DNA from: Sphingomonas radiodurans
Lineage (GTDB): Bacteria > Pseudomonadota > Alphaproteobacteria > Sphingomonadales > Sphingomonadaceae
Direction: 5' to 3'
DNA: 64,000 nucleotides
NCBI RefSeq assembly: GCF_020866845.1
Contig: NZ_CP086594.1
Location: 3,438,001 to 3,502,000 of the forward strand
The position numbers and the translations under genes are program-made. Positions 19,392 through 28,474 of the stretch are shown one piece after another (the first letter of the stretch is position 1; every line of letters starts with the position of its first letter). Below the pieces are notes generated by a model. That model searched no databases. It saw only the letters and a list, made by a program, of their open reading frames with translations, and was not told the origin of the DNA.

Positions 19392-20033
19392 TCAGCTCGG
19401 GTGAGCTTCGGCCTCCGCAAGTGCCAATCGGTCAGCGCGCCGCGCGACGAACCGACCGATCTTTCGATCCCCAGCATCAACCAGCGCTCCAGCAACTTTG
19501 TCGGCTCCCCAGCCGAGCAAAGCGCCGACGGCGATGTCGCTTGGATAATGCTTGCCGCTCGGCAACAACATCGCCGCAATGGCCGCCGCACCGGCCCGAG
19601 CAGGGACTGCTAGTTCCGGCTTCGTGGCGGCGACTGCCTGCGCCACACTGACGATTCCTGCGGTGTGCCCCGACGGAAACGAGCTCAAGTCGCCGTCTTT
19701 GTCGCCCGATCCCGGTCCGGCGCGATGCTGACCATCCTTCAACGCCTGTGCCGGTCTCGTTCGGTCGATCGATCGTTTGATGACCGTCTTGGCGGCCGTC
19801 GCAAGTGCGTGCGCAATCAGCATGCGCATGCCAGTCCGCGCAAGATCGCGACGGCGGCGCAACGCCCCCACGGCGATCGTCGCCAGCGACAACGCGACGA
19901 GCGGCGGCTGATCTGCGACATCGCTCATGAAACCGAGTGCCGCCACGGGCGCGCGATCACGGTTCTTCGCTACTTTCCCAACCAAGCGATGTTCGGCATC
20001 GGCGGCACGCGCGACATGTTTTGCTTTTCCCAT
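19392..20033 (-). CDS. PAP2 family phosphatase
   Basis: A 213-residue phosphatidic-acid-phosphatase-type protein. The three motifs are seen: KRSIDRTRP (motif 1), SFPSGHT (motif 2, catalytic His), and SGKHYPSDIAVG (motif 3; the usual Arg of SR is replaced by Lys in SGK). Hydrophobic segments lie around residues 30-50 and 120-150. Likely substrates are lipid phosphates such as undecaprenyl pyrophosphate, but this is not decided. Start could be 20033 (MGKAKHV) or 20069. Divergent from trmB. Confidence 0.8.
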   Translation of the reverse strand: MGKAKHVARAADAEHRLVGKVAKNRDRAPVAALGFMSDVADQPPLVALSLATIAVGALRRRRDLARTGMRMLIAHALATAAKTVIKRSIDRTRPAQALKDGQHRAGPGSGDKDGDLSSFPSGHTAGIVSVAQAVAATKPELAVPARAGAAAIAAMLLPSGKHYPSDIAVGALLGWGADKVAGALVDAGDRKIGRFVARRADRLALAEAEAHPS

Positions 20034-20095
20034 CGTTTCAGAACGATGCCACGATGGCTTTGCTCCCATGCAAAGCCCCGCTATCGCCCGCGCCG

Positions 20096-20776
20096 ATGAA
20101 CGATCCAGCCACCATTCGCCGCCTCTACGGTCGCCGTCAGGGTCACAAGCTGCGGGAAGGGCAGGCGGCCCTTGTCGAGGAATTGCTTCCGAAAGTCGAG
20201 GTGCCGGCCGACGGTGCGCTCGATGCGCATCGACTGTTTGGAGATGATCGGCCGCTACGGCTTGAGATCGGCTTTGGTGCTGGCGAGCACCTCGCTGCCC
20301 AAGCCACTACCGCGCCCGAGGTGGGGTTCATCGGCTGCGAGCCTTTCCTTAACGGGGTCGTCGGCGCACTGGGCCACGTGCGCGAGAAAGCGTTGGCTAA
20401 CGTTCGCCTGCATATGGGGGATGCGCTGACTGTGATCGAGCGCTTACCCGATGCAGCGCTAGATGCCGTGTATCTGCTCCATCCCGATCCCTGGCGGAAG
20501 GCGCGGCACGCCAAGCGCCGGATGGTCAACCACGGTCCGCTGGACCTGATCGCCGCCAAGCTGAAGCCCGGCGCCGAATTCCGGCTCGGCACGGACGACC
20601 CGACCTACTGCCGCTGGGCGATGATGGTGATGGCTCGGCGCCACGACTTTACATGGATCGCTCGTCATCCTGGCGACTTCCTCGGCCGCCCGGCAGATTG
20701 GCCGGAGACCCGCTACGAACGTAAGGCGCGGCGACACGGACATGAGGTGTGGTACTTCCGATATCTACGCGGCTGA
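20096..20776 (+). CDS. trmB: tRNA (guanine-N7)-methyltransferase
   Basis: A 226-residue SAM-dependent enzyme that methylates G46 of tRNA. RRLYGRRQGHKLREGQ is the typical opening; EIGFGAGEHLA is the SAM-binding motif; LLHPDPWRKARHAKRRMV is the TrmB hallmark; TDDPTYCRWAM follows. An upstream in-frame ATG at 20054 would add 14 residues; neither start has a clear ribosome-binding site. SAM for this enzyme comes from metK two genes away, though the genes are not one operon. Confidence 0.95.
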   Translation: MNDPATIRRLYGRRQGHKLREGQAALVEELLPKVEVPADGALDAHRLFGDDRPLRLEIGFGAGEHLAAQATTAPEVGFIGCEPFLNGVVGALGHVREKALANVRLHMGDALTVIERLPDAALDAVYLLHPDPWRKARHAKRRMVNHGPLDLIAAKLKPGAEFRLGTDDPTYCRWAMMVMARRHDFTWIARHPGDFLGRPADWPETRYERKARRHGHEVWYFRYLRG

Positions 20777-20944
20777 TTCCTTATCGTCGCCGCCTTTAGT
20801 TGATTTCAAGAAACGGGAACGGCAAGCCCACTTTTCTTTGTCATGCCGCATCATCAACCTAGGTTACGCGCGTTGCCTCACCCGCGTCGCTATGCGAGAC
20901 ACGCCGGGCAATAATCTGAACTCATCTTAGCATTTCGAGGCTCC

Positions 20945-21523
20945 ATGCTCCACCGGTTGGCGATCATTTTGGGCATCTTCCTGATGTTATCAGCTTGTGC
21001 GGAAAAGGGTGATGGGCCTGTCCTCTCATCTGGCGATCGTTACGTAGCCTCGACTGACGTGGTCAGCGACTATCGACTTGGCGTTGGCGATCGGGTGAAG
21101 CTCACCGTGTTCAACGAGCCCAATCTGGCCGGTGAGTTTTGGGTCAATCCGGACGGCTTCGTCTCGCTACCGCTGATCGGAAACGTGCAGGCCAGCGGCA
21201 AGGCCGTCTCGCAGATCGCGGCAGACGCAAAGATGCGATTCGCCGACGGGTATTTGCGAGATCCGAGGGTCTCGATGGAAGTGACAGTATTTCGGCCGTT
21301 CTACATTCTCGGGGAGGTATCGCAGCCTGGGCAGTATCCCTATGCGATCGGCCTTACGGCCTTGAATGCTGTTGCGACCGCGAAGGGCTTTACGCCCCGC
21401 GCAAACCGCGACGTCGTTCGTATCCGGCGTCAGGGTGAGCCTGGCGAGGTAAATTACCGGCTTAGCCCGGAGCTGATGATCTACCCGGGTGATACGATTC
21501 GCGTCGGCGAGCGGTTCTTCTGA
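20945..21523 (+). CDS. Wza-type polysaccharide export lipoprotein (short form)
   Basis: A 192-residue outer-membrane lipoprotein with signal peptide and lipobox MLSAC (Cys 19). Residues ~45-115 are the Poly_export domain (YRLGVGDRVKLTVFNEPNL, FVSLPLIGNVQASGKAV), then an SLBB segment (FYILGEVSQPGQYPYA). It is the intact first gene of an exopolysaccharide export locus; short Wza-like proteins of this type (GumB-like) form the outer-membrane exit. The genes that should work with it directly downstream are broken, so it may be without function. Upstream 168 bp hold no gene. Confidence 0.88.
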   Translation: MLHRLAIILGIFLMLSACAEKGDGPVLSSGDRYVASTDVVSDYRLGVGDRVKLTVFNEPNLAGEFWVNPDGFVSLPLIGNVQASGKAVSQIAADAKMRFADGYLRDPRVSMEVTVFRPFYILGEVSQPGQYPYAIGLTALNAVATAKGFTPRANRDVVRIRRQGEPGEVNYRLSPELMIYPGDTIRVGERFF

Positions 21524-21613
21524 TCGGCGTGCTTCGTCGATATCGCAGAATCGCGCCTCGCACGCGCCCTTAAAAGGCGACAGAACCGGCTTGTCTATGG
21601 GGGGCAACCTGCA

Positions 21614-22914
21614 TTGAAGCTGCGGTCTGCAGCATTTGCTACTGCTGCGTTGGTTGTCGGCGTGGCGGCATCGCCGATCGCAGCGGCGCAGGACGGACTG
21701 ATTTTTCAGTCCGTGATACCGCAGGGCTTCGACCGGGACCGTAACATCAGCGTACTCGGTCGCTCGCGCCCTTCTTACAATCCGATCGGCGTCAGCGTGG
21801 GCGGCCTGCTTTTCTTTCCACGGGTTGAAACCGGCGCGGGTGTGACGAGCAACGCGTACCTCACCGAGCAGAACGAAACAGCGGCTGCGTACGCTTCGAT
21901 CGAGCCATCTCTACGCGTGGCCTCGATCTGGTCGCGTCATTCGTTGGAGGTGAATGGCGCGACGTTGCTACGTAACTACATCGGCCAATCTCGGCGTAAC
22001 GAGCGCACATGGAATTTGGGCGCCCGAAGCGAGATTGAACTTGGCCGTGCGTTTACGATTTCTGCCGAGGCCAATGCATCGCAAAACATTGAAAACCTGT
22101 TCTCGGCGAGGTCGCAACCGCCATTGTAGCACTGTCTCGTTTTCGCCGAGACTTCACGGCACTTCGGGGTGAGTATACGTCGGGACGAATACGAGCCTTC
22201 GCAGTTGTCGACTATACGGACTTTCGCTTCGGGCGCGTTCGCCTTGCCGACGGCACGGATCGGAACCAGGAGATCCGAAATCGAAACATTTCGCGAGTCA
22301 CCGGGCAGTTTGAATACGCCCGCACGCCGAGCGCGTCGGTGTTTGCGCAGTTCGGCTATGTCGACACCAAGTTTGATGGACAAGTCGCTGGAGCATCTCG
22401 TCTGAGCTCTAAGGCCGCTCGTCTTCTCGCTGGCGCGAACATTGACCTCGCCGGGCGCGCACGCGGTTCGCTTGGGGTAGGTTACAACATTCGCGATTAT
22501 CAAGCCGAAGGCTTCAGAACGGTTCGCGGTTTTGTTGCCGAGGGGCGGATCGAGTTGTTTCCGACTGAGCTACTAACCATCACGACGGGCGCACGCCGGA
22601 GTATCGAGGATGCGACCTTTGGCAATACAGAACCCCAGCCGTTCTACGACAATCGCTTCACGCTTCGCGGCGACTATGAGCTACTAAGCAATCTCATCGT
22701 TTCCGGAGGTGGCGAGTATGGCGTGCAAACCTTTGTCGGCCAGGAACGACGAAATTCAACATATCGCGTATCTACCGATGCTCGCTTCCTTGTGTCGCGA
22801 CGGCTCACGCTGGAAGGTTCGATGAGCTATACGCAACGTCGATCGATTGGCGCGCAATCGGGCAATGAACCTGGGGAGGGTCGCATCGAAGCGGGCCTCT
22901 CCTTCCATTTATAA
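21614..22914 (+). pseudogene. Outer-membrane beta-barrel protein of the EPS locus, frameshifted
   Basis: The intact frame would encode ~430 residues: a signal peptide (KLRSAAFATAALVVGVAASPIAAAQ), then alternating short strands typical of a BBP2-type/EPS-associated outer-membrane barrel, ending in a C-terminal Phe-x-Leu-like SFHL. The first frame runs to a TAG at 22127-22129. The barrel continues in the -1 frame, open without stops from about 22093 to 22914 (GEVATAIVALSRFRRDF onwards). The break is near 22103-22108 (tcggcgag), consistent with loss of one base. Neighbour wzc-like gene is also frameshifted, which supports real decay but a shared sequencing problem is possible. Confidence 0.8.
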
Positions 22915-22962
22915 CTCAAGCATCCGAGCCGGTCTCCGGCTCTAGATCGAGGCCAGGCGAGC

Positions 22963-25096
22963 ATGGAAGTCAGACACGAAGCCGACGAATACGAAGCGCG
23001 TCTGGCCGACGTCATCAGCATCGTTCGTGATACGATCCGGCGGCGCTGGAAAATTATGGCGGCTGTAATTGCAGGCGTGTTCATTGCCGGCGTGGTCTTG
23101 GTGTCACTAATGACGCCGCTTTATTCGTCGACTGCGAAAATCCGGCTCGATCCCTCGCGCAATCCGCTTGCAACCAACGCGAACGCGACGCGGGCGGAAT
23201 TGACTCCGGAAGCGATTGAAACGGAAGTCACGGCGATTCGCTCGCTCGATCTCGCGCGGTCTATCGTGCGCGCCTATGGCTTGGCCGCCGACCCAGAATT
23301 TACGAGCAAGCTTAGCAGCGAGCAGAGCGCGAACGTAACGACCAGTGAAGCACGGGAAATTGCGCTCGCCGCTGCAGTACTTTCGGGCCTCTCGGTTGAT
23401 CGGGAAAAACTGACGTATGTTCTCAACGTCAGGTTCGCGTCGAAAGATTCGCTGAAGGCCGCGAAGCTCGCAAACGCTTTTGCGGACGGGTATATCGAGA
23501 CGCGTACGACCAACAAGCTCGGTACGGCAGAGCGACAGAGCGAGTGGTTTCAGCAGCGCCTGGAGGAACTCGGCAAGGAGGCGCAGCAAGCTGAAGGGCG
23601 CGTCGCGGATTACCGCGCGCGCTGGGATCGTTCAAAGCAGCGCGGCGAACAGCGCGATGGGGACGATCGCGGATCAGCAGGTTGCCCCACTTGCGGGCAG
23701 CCTAGCAGCCGCGGAGTCGGACGCCGCCGCTGCTCGGTCTAACCTCGCTGCTGCACGCGCCCAGGTCGCCCGGGGGGGGCTGGATGCAGTGTCCGAAGTG
23801 CTCGGCTCCACCGTGATCGCCGAATTGCGCCGTCAGCGAGCCGATGCGCTCCGCATTCGTGGCGAAGTCGAAGCCCGTTACGGTGAACGTCACCCAGAAA
23901 GCCTTCGCGTTCGTGACCAGATCGCTTCGCTAGACGGCCAAATTCAGGCCGAAGCGCGGCGCGTGGTCGGGTCGCTCCAGGCAACTGCCGCCTCGGCAGA
24001 AGCTCGTGCGGACAGCTTACGTACTTCGCTTGCCGGGCTCGAAAGCAAGCGCGAGCGCACGACGCGCGATTCCGTCGCTGCCGAGGGCCTCGAGCGCGAG
24101 GCGGCCGCTAAGCGCGCGCTGTATGAAAAGATGTCGCAGATGTCGCTTGAAAGCATGCAAGCGGCCCGCCTTTCGATCGCACAGGCGGAAGTGGTCGACC
24201 GCGCCGAGCCGCAGCCGCGTCCGTCGTCACCCAACAAGCCGCTGCTCTATGTCCTATCCATGTTGGCGGCGATTGCAGCGGGTGCGGGCACGATCGCAGT
24301 GATGGAGATGACGAGCGGTGGCTTCCGTTCGGTTGAGGATGTGCAGGAGCAACTCGGGATTGCGGTACTTGCGATCGTTCCCAAGGTGCCAAAGACGCAG
24401 AACCCGGCCGATCTGATGCTGGAACGACCAACGTCGATGTTTGCCGAGTCCTTCCGCATTGCGCGGGCCGCAATCCTTGGCGTGAAAGGGACGCGGGCGC
24501 GAAAGGTTATTGCGATCACTTCGTCGCTGCCGGCCGAGGGCAAAACCACGTCCGCCGTTGCATTCGCTCGGACGCTCGCCACGGCCAATGCCAAGACGCT
24601 TCTGTTGGAATGTGACATCCGTCGCGCGGCCGTGCGCCAGATTGTCCGTACGCCTGCGCCGACTGTCGGGCTCATTGAGGTGCTACATGGCGAGGCAAGC
24701 CTCGACGAAGCGATCCATCCGGGTGACGTGCCAAACCTTGATCAGTTGCTTGTCTTGAGTCCTTACTTCTCAGCGGAGAACCTTTTCGGCGAAGGCCGAA
24801 TGGAACAGCTCCTCTCTACGCTGCGCGAGCGATACGATCACATCGTCCTGGATCTACCGCCGCTGATGGGCCTTGCTGACGGTCGATACCTTGCGGTGCT
24901 TGCGGATGCGACGGCAGTTGTCGTGAAATGGGGAAGCACGCCCGTTTCCGCCGCGACCTCGGCGATCAACTGGTTACGCAGTGACGGCAGCAATCCGGTC
25001 GGCGTGATCTACACGCAGGTCGATCCGTCGGCGCACTCTGTCGGTGGCCTCTATTACTACTCGAAGCAATATTCGGATTATTATCAAGCGAACTGA
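22963..25096 (+). pseudogene. Wzc-type chain-length regulator / tyrosine autokinase, frameshifted
   Basis: The restored product is ~710 residues: a Wzz domain with a first membrane helix (IMAAVIAGVFIAGVVLVSL, near 35), a long coiled coil, a second helix (YVLSMLAAIAAGAGTIAVM), and a cytoplasmic BY-kinase domain with Walker A (SLPAEGKTTSA), Walker A' (LLLECDIRR) and Walker B (HIVLDLPPLMG), ending in a Tyr cluster (YYYSKQYSDYYQAN), the autophosphorylation tail. The reading frame breaks in a CG-dinucleotide run at 23614-23622; two missing bases would restore YRARAGIVQSS. Upstream part reads in frame from 22963, downstream part to 25096. Export control of polysaccharide length would be lost. Confidence 0.85.
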
Positions 25097-25390
25097 TTGC
25101 CTTAGCGACGTTGCCGGAGCCAGCGGCCCGGCCACGCTGCCAGTGCGCTGACGGAAAGTCGGCTTTGCTTCACATCGATGAGAGTAACGGGCCCTGCTGC
25201 CGACAGGGTATGACAACCTGCTGTGAACGGCGCAGCGGAACGCGGCGCGACGATGTCGCCAACGAACGAGCATGTTGCCTGGGTGGGAGAGAGTTTGTCG
25301 AACCGAGAGGTGGCTCGGGGGATCTGAACATCGGGGATAAGTGGATTGCCGATCTGACAGCGGCCGTGCTGGCCGCGAGAAGGAGGCAAG
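25097..25390. other. Degenerate DNA left of the IS fragment
   Basis: No intact gene. A minus-strand frame ending at 25102 stays open for most of the stretch but resembles nothing I know. The left end of the IS probably lies in the right third (around 25310-25390) but I could not define its terminal inverted repeat, because the right end is deleted and cannot be compared. Genes expected here in an EPS locus (polymerase, glycosyltransferases) are missing. Confidence 0.4.
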
Positions 25391-25560
25391 ATGAGCAAAC
25401 GACCCCGCTGGAACCACAGCCCGGCATTCAAGGCCAAGGTGGCGTTGGCTGCCGTGAAAGGCGAGAAGACGCTGGCCGAACTGGCGCAGCAGTATGATGT
25501 GCATCCGAACCTCATCAACCAGTGGCGGTCGCGGCTGCTGGAGGGCGCGGCGGACGTGTC
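25391..25560 (+). mobile_element. IS3-family orfA transposase fragment
   Basis: The frame begins at ATG 25391 after AAGGAGG and encodes ~56 residues of an IS3-type OrfA helix-turn-helix protein: RNHSPAFKAKVALAAVKG-like text, then LAELAQQYDVHPNLINQW, the DNA-binding helix pair. Homology stops at LLEGAADV, where the sequence joins the flippase remnant at about 25558-25562; the frame then runs to an accidental stop at 25585. The rest of OrfA, all of OrfB and the right inverted repeat are gone, so the element cannot move. It marks the deletion that removed the middle of the EPS locus. Confidence 0.8.
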
Positions 25561-26139
25561 CAGACAAACCGAGCAACCTCTATAGTGGCTGGTGCGGCAG
25601 CAGTCGCACCGCTCGCGGCCACCGCACTGCTGTTTCGACCAATCAACGTCGTTCAGAATGCGCTTGGAGATTTCGAGCGATCGCAGATCGCACGGTTGAT
25701 CGCTGATGGGGCGTTTCCAGAGATACAGCGCACCAAACGATTATTCTTGGCTGTCTTGCTGGCTGCGTGGGCGGCTTCGGTTGCAGTAGCGACAAGCATC
25801 GTTCTGTTCATGCCGTCCTTCGTATTCTCGCAGGACTATGATCTCACCGTCATCGAGATCGCCACCTTCTCATGGGTGCTGGTGACGCTGCTAATCCTGC
25901 TGCAGATGCCGGCGAATGTCATGCTTCAGGCGACGGGCGATTTCGAACGACTGGCACGCGCGACGATCTGGTCATCGCTGGTCAACGTGATTGCAGTGGT
26001 CGTAGTGCTCCTGTTGTTCGAGCCGGTATGGACGATCGCTGTGATGGCGGTTGGGTGGCTTGTCGATCTGCTACTGGTGCGGCGGGCGGCAGCCCATCGT
26101 TGGCGTTTGCTTGACACGGGAGCAGCGTCGCGGCTGTAG
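25561..26139 (+). pseudogene. Polysaccharide flippase (Wzx-like), amino-terminal half deleted
   Basis: About 190 residues of the C-terminal half of an oligosaccharide flippase: PINVVQNALGDFERSQIARL, then four hydrophobic helices (LFLAVLLAAWAASVAVATSI, FSWVLVTLLILLQMPANVML, VNVIAVVVVLLLF, IAVMAVGWLVDLLLV). A normal flippase has 400-500 residues and 12-14 helices. The 5' part is replaced by the IS3 orfA fragment, and no start codon with a ribosome-binding site exists at the join. The ancestral role was moving lipid-linked repeat units across the inner membrane for the Wza/Wzc exporter encoded upstream. Confidence 0.75.
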
Positions 26140-26171
26140 CGAAGCGTCGTTGCAAGGAGCCTGCGCCAGAG

Positions 26172-27167
26172 ATGCCACCTTCGTTGCAAGCGCCCGGCTT
26201 TTATCCGCGCACGTCGTGTCCCGTATGCGAAAGCACGGCGACGGCTCGTATCTATACCGCACGCTACGACGAGGATCCGGTCCGCGCGCTCGTCGATTCC
26301 AACTTCTCGCGCCAAGGCGTCATCGATTGGGATCTACTCGAAGGTATCGCGTTCGAAGTCGATAAATGCGCGACGTGCGACCTGATCTTCCAGGTGCAAA
26401 CGCCGAACGAGGCGATGCTGGAGGTGATCTACACCCGGATGATCACCGCCCGCTTCCTTGATGAGTATGAGCGCGGCCTGCTAACTCTCGACCAGTTTCA
26501 TCGCATCGCCGGCGAATTCACCGTGCTGTTCGAGGCAATCGGAAAGCATCCCGCTGACATCACCGTACTCGACTTCGGCGTGGGGCAGGGGCGTTGGGCG
26601 CGGGTTGCGCGCGGCATGGGTGCGACCGTCTACGTCACAGAGATCGGCGACGACAAGAAGCGGCTCGCGCGCACGCTCGGGCTGGAGGTGATCGAGGATG
26701 ACGATATCGACACGATGACGTTCGATCTCGTCCATACCGAGCAGGTGCTCGAACATTTGGTGCATCCTGGCCGCGATTTCGCCCGGCTTGCCCGTGCCGT
26801 TGCGCCGGGTGGCTTGTTCAAAGCGGCGATTCCCTATCGCGGCAAGCTGGAGCAATTGCTGACGACGAAGGGGTTGCCCACGACCGCCATGTTCGCTTCG
26901 GGCGGCGCCAAAGCAATCCCGGGCGAGGTGGAGGCATTTGCCTCGATCCAGCCACTCGAGCATCTCAACGCTTTTTCGGATACGACAATGGAATGGCTGT
27001 CGGCGAAGAACGGCCTAAAACCGGTTAGCCAGGTGCGCCGGCGTAGCGTCTCGTTCGATACGGGCGGTCCGCGCGCCCTGATCGGTGGAGCAAAAAAGGT
27101 GGGCGTCGAACTCGCCAAGGCAGTGATGCGTCCGAAGATCGGTTATCACCTGCTGCGTCGGTCGTAA
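26172..27167 (+). CDS. Class I SAM-dependent methyltransferase with amino-terminal zinc ribbon
   Basis: A 331-residue protein. Residues ~15-80 have two Cys pairs (CPVCES and CATCDL) that probably bind zinc, as in sugar C-methyltransferase-like proteins. The central domain has the SAM motif VLDFGVGQGRWARVA, an acidic second strand (VYVTEIGDDKK), and HTEQVLEHLVHPGRDF typical of methyltransferase type 11/12. The C-terminal ~100 residues are basic and unrecognised. As the last gene of the EPS locus it may once have methylated a sugar of the polymer; substrate is unknown. The gene itself looks intact. Confidence 0.8.
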   Translation: MPPSLQAPGFYPRTSCPVCESTATARIYTARYDEDPVRALVDSNFSRQGVIDWDLLEGIAFEVDKCATCDLIFQVQTPNEAMLEVIYTRMITARFLDEYERGLLTLDQFHRIAGEFTVLFEAIGKHPADITVLDFGVGQGRWARVARGMGATVYVTEIGDDKKRLARTLGLEVIEDDDIDTMTFDLVHTEQVLEHLVHPGRDFARLARAVAPGGLFKAAIPYRGKLEQLLTTKGLPTTAMFASGGAKAIPGEVEAFASIQPLEHLNAFSDTTMEWLSAKNGLKPVSQVRRRSVSFDTGGPRALIGGAKKVGVELAKAVMRPKIGYHLLRRS

Positions 27168-27182
27168 CGAGCACGGTCGCAG

Positions 27183-27599
27183 TTATCGATAGCGTCCAGC
27201 AGTTGCCCGTATCAGCGCGATCATGTTCGGAATGCCTTGGGTGCGGTTCGAACTGAGCTGGTTCTTGAGATCGAACGGCTCCAGCGCGCCCTCGATATCG
27301 GTTTCAGCGATATCAGCCGGCAGACGATCCTGAACCGTCTTCAGTACCAGGGCGATGATCCCCTTGGTGATAGCCGCGTTGCTGTCGGCGAGAAAATGCA
27401 GCGTGCCGCCCTCAGCGTTCGTCGGATATACCCACACCGAGGCCGAACAGCCACGCACCAGCGTCGCATCGGTTTTCAGCGCGTCGGGCATCGGCTCCAG
27501 CGCACGCCCAAGGTCGATCAATAGGCGGTAGCGATCATCCGGATCGAGAAACTCATATTCGTCGCGGATGTCGGCCAGATCTGAAGGAAGGTCAGCCAT
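27183..27599 (-). CDS. sufE: SufE family cysteine desulfurase activator
   Basis: A 138-residue SufE. It takes sulfur from the SufS desulfurase onto its own cysteine for Fe-S cluster assembly. The sulfur-accepting Cys51 is in LVRGCSASVW, and DSNAAITKGIIALVL follows, both family hallmarks. It lies 47 bp behind the last gene of the psp operon and on the same strand, so it may be partly cotranscribed, but sufBCDS are not nearby. Confidence 0.93.
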   Translation of the reverse strand: MADLPSDLADIRDEYEFLDPDDRYRLLIDLGRALEPMPDALKTDATLVRGCSASVWVYPTNAEGGTLHFLADSNAAITKGIIALVLKTVQDRLPADIAETDIEGALEPFDLKNQLSSNRTQGIPNMIALIRATAGRYR

Positions 27600-27646
27600 C
27601 GCGGCGGCGCGTACGCGTTCGCGCCAAATGCGGCAACTGTGCAGGG

Positions 27647-27886
27647 CTAAAGGTCGACGCCCGCGGCAATTGCCTCCAGCCGACGAATTCGCTCTTTGAG
27701 ATCGGCGATCTCAATCCGTGCCGTGGCGTTGCCTGGGGCAGGCGCCCTTGCGTCGGCATCCTGGCGCAGTTCCTGCTGCTTCAACTGAAGCCACCCACGC
27801 CAGCCCGTGAGTGCCGCGAAGATCAGCATGGCCAGCCCGGCAAGCGCCGCCGACGCCATCGTTACGTAGAAGCCGGGGTCGGTCAT
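27647..27886 (-). CDS. PspB-like small membrane protein (array member 6)
   Basis: 79 residues: an amino-terminal membrane helix (FYVTMASAALAGLAMLIFAAL), a Lys/Gln-rich hinge and a short coiled coil ADLKERIRRLEAIAAGVDL. The RIRRLEAI core matches the C-terminal PspB pattern (RIxxLExI) shared by the upstream members, but the TD and QLR parts of the tail are lost. It is the last gene of the psp operon, 14 bp after the previous one. No known function; membrane-stress role is inferred from the operon and the shared tail. Confidence 0.7.
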   Translation of the reverse strand: MTDPGFYVTMASAALAGLAMLIFAALTGWRGWLQLKQQELRQDADARAPAPGNATARIEIADLKERIRRLEAIAAGVDL

Positions 27887-27900
27887 GGTTTTGTGCTCCC

Positions 27901-28149
27901 TTAGCGGTCGCGCAGCTCGTCGATCTGACGGCTCAGATCGGCGCTGCCATGATTGTCGGTGATGAGCCGTTCGAGAACCGCGATGCGCTCCTTGAGCTGG
28001 CGGACTTCTTCACGGCTCGCGATCGCCTCGGCCGGCATCGCGTGGTCGTTGCCGGTGCGGCCGATCGCGCGATATTTCTCCTTCTGGATGCGGGCGATGG
28101 TGGTGATCAGCACGATCGCGATGACCATGAAGGCAATGGACCAAGGCAT
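27901..28149 (-). CDS. PspB-like small membrane protein (array member 5)
   Basis: 82 residues: a membrane helix at the very start (PWSIAFMVIAIVLITTIARI), a basic hinge, then a coiled coil with EVRQLKERIAVLERLITD followed by SRQIDELRDR. That tail repeats, with small changes, the tails of array members 2, 3 and 4. Predicted to sit in the inner membrane with the coiled coil in the cytoplasm, as PspB does. Spaced 24 bp and 14 bp from its neighbours in a tight operon. Confidence 0.75.
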   Translation of the reverse strand: MPWSIAFMVIAIVLITTIARIQKEKYRAIGRTGNDHAMPAEAIASREEVRQLKERIAVLERLITDNHGSADLSRQIDELRDR

Positions 28150-28173
28150 GGTTGAATTCCTCTCGTTAATCGC

Positions 28174-28461
28174 TCAGTTCGGGCGTTCGGCGTGGTCCGG
28201 CAGGCTGCGCAGTTGCTCGATCTCCGCGGCGACTGCGGTCCCCCTGTCGGTCGCGATCCGCTCCAGCACGCGGACCCGCTGCTCCAGCCGCTCGGTGTGC
28301 GCGGCATATTGCGCCGCCTTTTCCGCCGTCTGGGCGTTTAGCGCCTCTGCCATCTTCTCCTTGTGTTTCAGCCACCGCTTGAACGCATCTCCGCCCACGC
28401 CGAAGATGACGGGCAAGCCAACCACGATCATGAAGAAGGTAAGAAAAACCCAAGGTTGCAT
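28174..28461 (-). CDS. PspB-like small membrane protein (array member 4)
   Basis: 95 residues: membrane helix PWVFLTFFMIVVGLPVIFGV, a basic region (KRWLKHKEKMAEAL), a heptad-like coiled coil (AAQYAAHTERLEQRVRVL) and the shared tail VLERIATDRGTAVAAEIEQL. The tail is almost the same as member 2 (VLERIATDP...EIEQLRNR). No enzyme motif. Position in the psp operon suggests it assembles with PspA/PspB/PspC or with the other tails through coiled-coil contacts; this is inference. Confidence 0.75.
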   Translation of the reverse strand: MQPWVFLTFFMIVVGLPVIFGVGGDAFKRWLKHKEKMAEALNAQTAEKAAQYAAHTERLEQRVRVLERIATDRGTAVAAEIEQLRSLPDHAERPN

Positions 28462-28474
28462 GACGTGACGCTCC

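Noticed and set aside
23770..23779. Run of eight G in the kinase gene as the frameshift site
   Set aside because: The reading frame on both sides of the G run is the same (ARGGLD), so the shift lies upstream in the CG tract.
25102..25300. Minus-strand frame left of the IS fragment as a gene
   Set aside because: No start with ribosome-binding site and no known motif; it runs through the IS orfA region in antisense, so treated as non-coding.
27647..27886. CcmD-like heme exporter protein
   Set aside because: Size and single helix fit, but no ccm gene is near, while operon position and RIRRLEAI tail fit the PspB series.
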